Source: an uncultured Desulfovibrio sp.
Lineage (GTDB): Bacteria; Desulfobacterota; Desulfovibrionia; Desulfovibrionales; Desulfovibrionaceae
NCBI GenBank assembly: GCA_900550745.1
Contig: URTO01000138.1
Coordinates: forward strand, 1 to 5,850
Length of the DNA: 5,850 nt
Direction: 5' to 3'
A model generated the notes under the pieces. The model was given only the letters and a program-made list of their open reading frames with translations, was not told the origin of the DNA and ran no database searches. How positions within the stretch are numbered: position 1 is the stretch's first letter; each line of letters begins with the position of its first letter. This document shows, piece after piece, positions 5,770 to 5,850 of the stretch. A program made the translations under genes and the position numbers.

Positions 5770-5775
5770 CTCCTC
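5770..5775 (-). promoter_or_regulatory. Ribosome binding site of the amidohydrolase gene
   Basis: GAGGAG reads on the minus strand with 8 nt before the ATG at 5761, near ideal spacing, and fixes the start. Confidence 0.75.
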
Positions 5776-5808
5776 TGTTAAGCTGTTGTTCACGATTGCC
5801 CTTTTTAG

Positions 5809-5824
5809 AGCAAGCGGCATGCCA
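5809..5824 (-). promoter_or_regulatory. Sigma-54 (RpoN) -24/-12 promoter
   Basis: The minus strand reads TGGCATGCCGCTTGCT. The known RpoN consensus is TGGCACG-N4-TTGCW, and this site differs only at the C after TGGCA (T here). The invariant GG (5823-5822) and GC (5811-5810) are separated by exactly 10 nt, as required. Transcription would start near 5797-5799, giving a leader of about 36 nt that includes the ribosome binding site. RpoN promoters need an ATP-driven activator bound upstream; such sites and the activator gene would lie mostly beyond the end of the window. Only about 26 upstream bases are visible, and they end in an A+T-rich run. Confidence 0.75.
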
Positions 5825-5850
5825 ACGGTGAAGAGCCGGAATAAATATTT

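Overview
The window looks like a piece of chromosome from a sulfidogenic Desulfovibrionales bacterium (Desulfovibrio or Bilophila type). It is GC-rich and its coding strands use mostly G/C-ending codons. The porin belongs, as far as I can judge from its motifs, to the large homotrimeric porin family typical of that order. This assignment is inference; no marker gene is present.

Layout, left to right: (1) positions 1-126 hold the 3' end of a plus-strand gene ending in a membrane segment. (2) Positions 127-1080 are a gap of about 950 bp with no convincing protein gene. It contains a GC-rich, hairpin-rich stretch, an 85% A+T island at 405-490 with inverted repeats and promoter-like boxes on both strands, three short C4GG/G4 hairpin repeats spaced 57-60 bp apart, and two terminator-like hairpins. 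(3) Positions 1081-5761 hold three genes, all on the minus strand, read in the order amidohydrolase, Na+/solute symporter of the GltS (ESS) family, outer-membrane porin. The gaps between them are 123 and 109 bp. (4) Positions 5762-5850 hold the leader and a near-consensus sigma-54 (RpoN) -24/-12 promoter pointing into the amidohydrolase gene.

The three minus-strand genes read as one supply line. The porin lets a small polar solute cross the outer membrane, the symporter carries it across the inner membrane, and the cytoplasmic metal-dependent amidohydrolase cleaves it. The unit has a sigma-54 promoter at the front and an intrinsic terminator overlapping the last stop codon, so it looks like one RpoN-controlled uptake and breakdown operon. 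The activator would have to lie outside the window. The substrate is unknown. The symporter has lost the GGHGT-type motif of glutamate carriers, which argues against plain glutamate.

The least explained part is the 127-1080 gap, where a small RNA of about 220 nt on the minus strand is possible but unproven.
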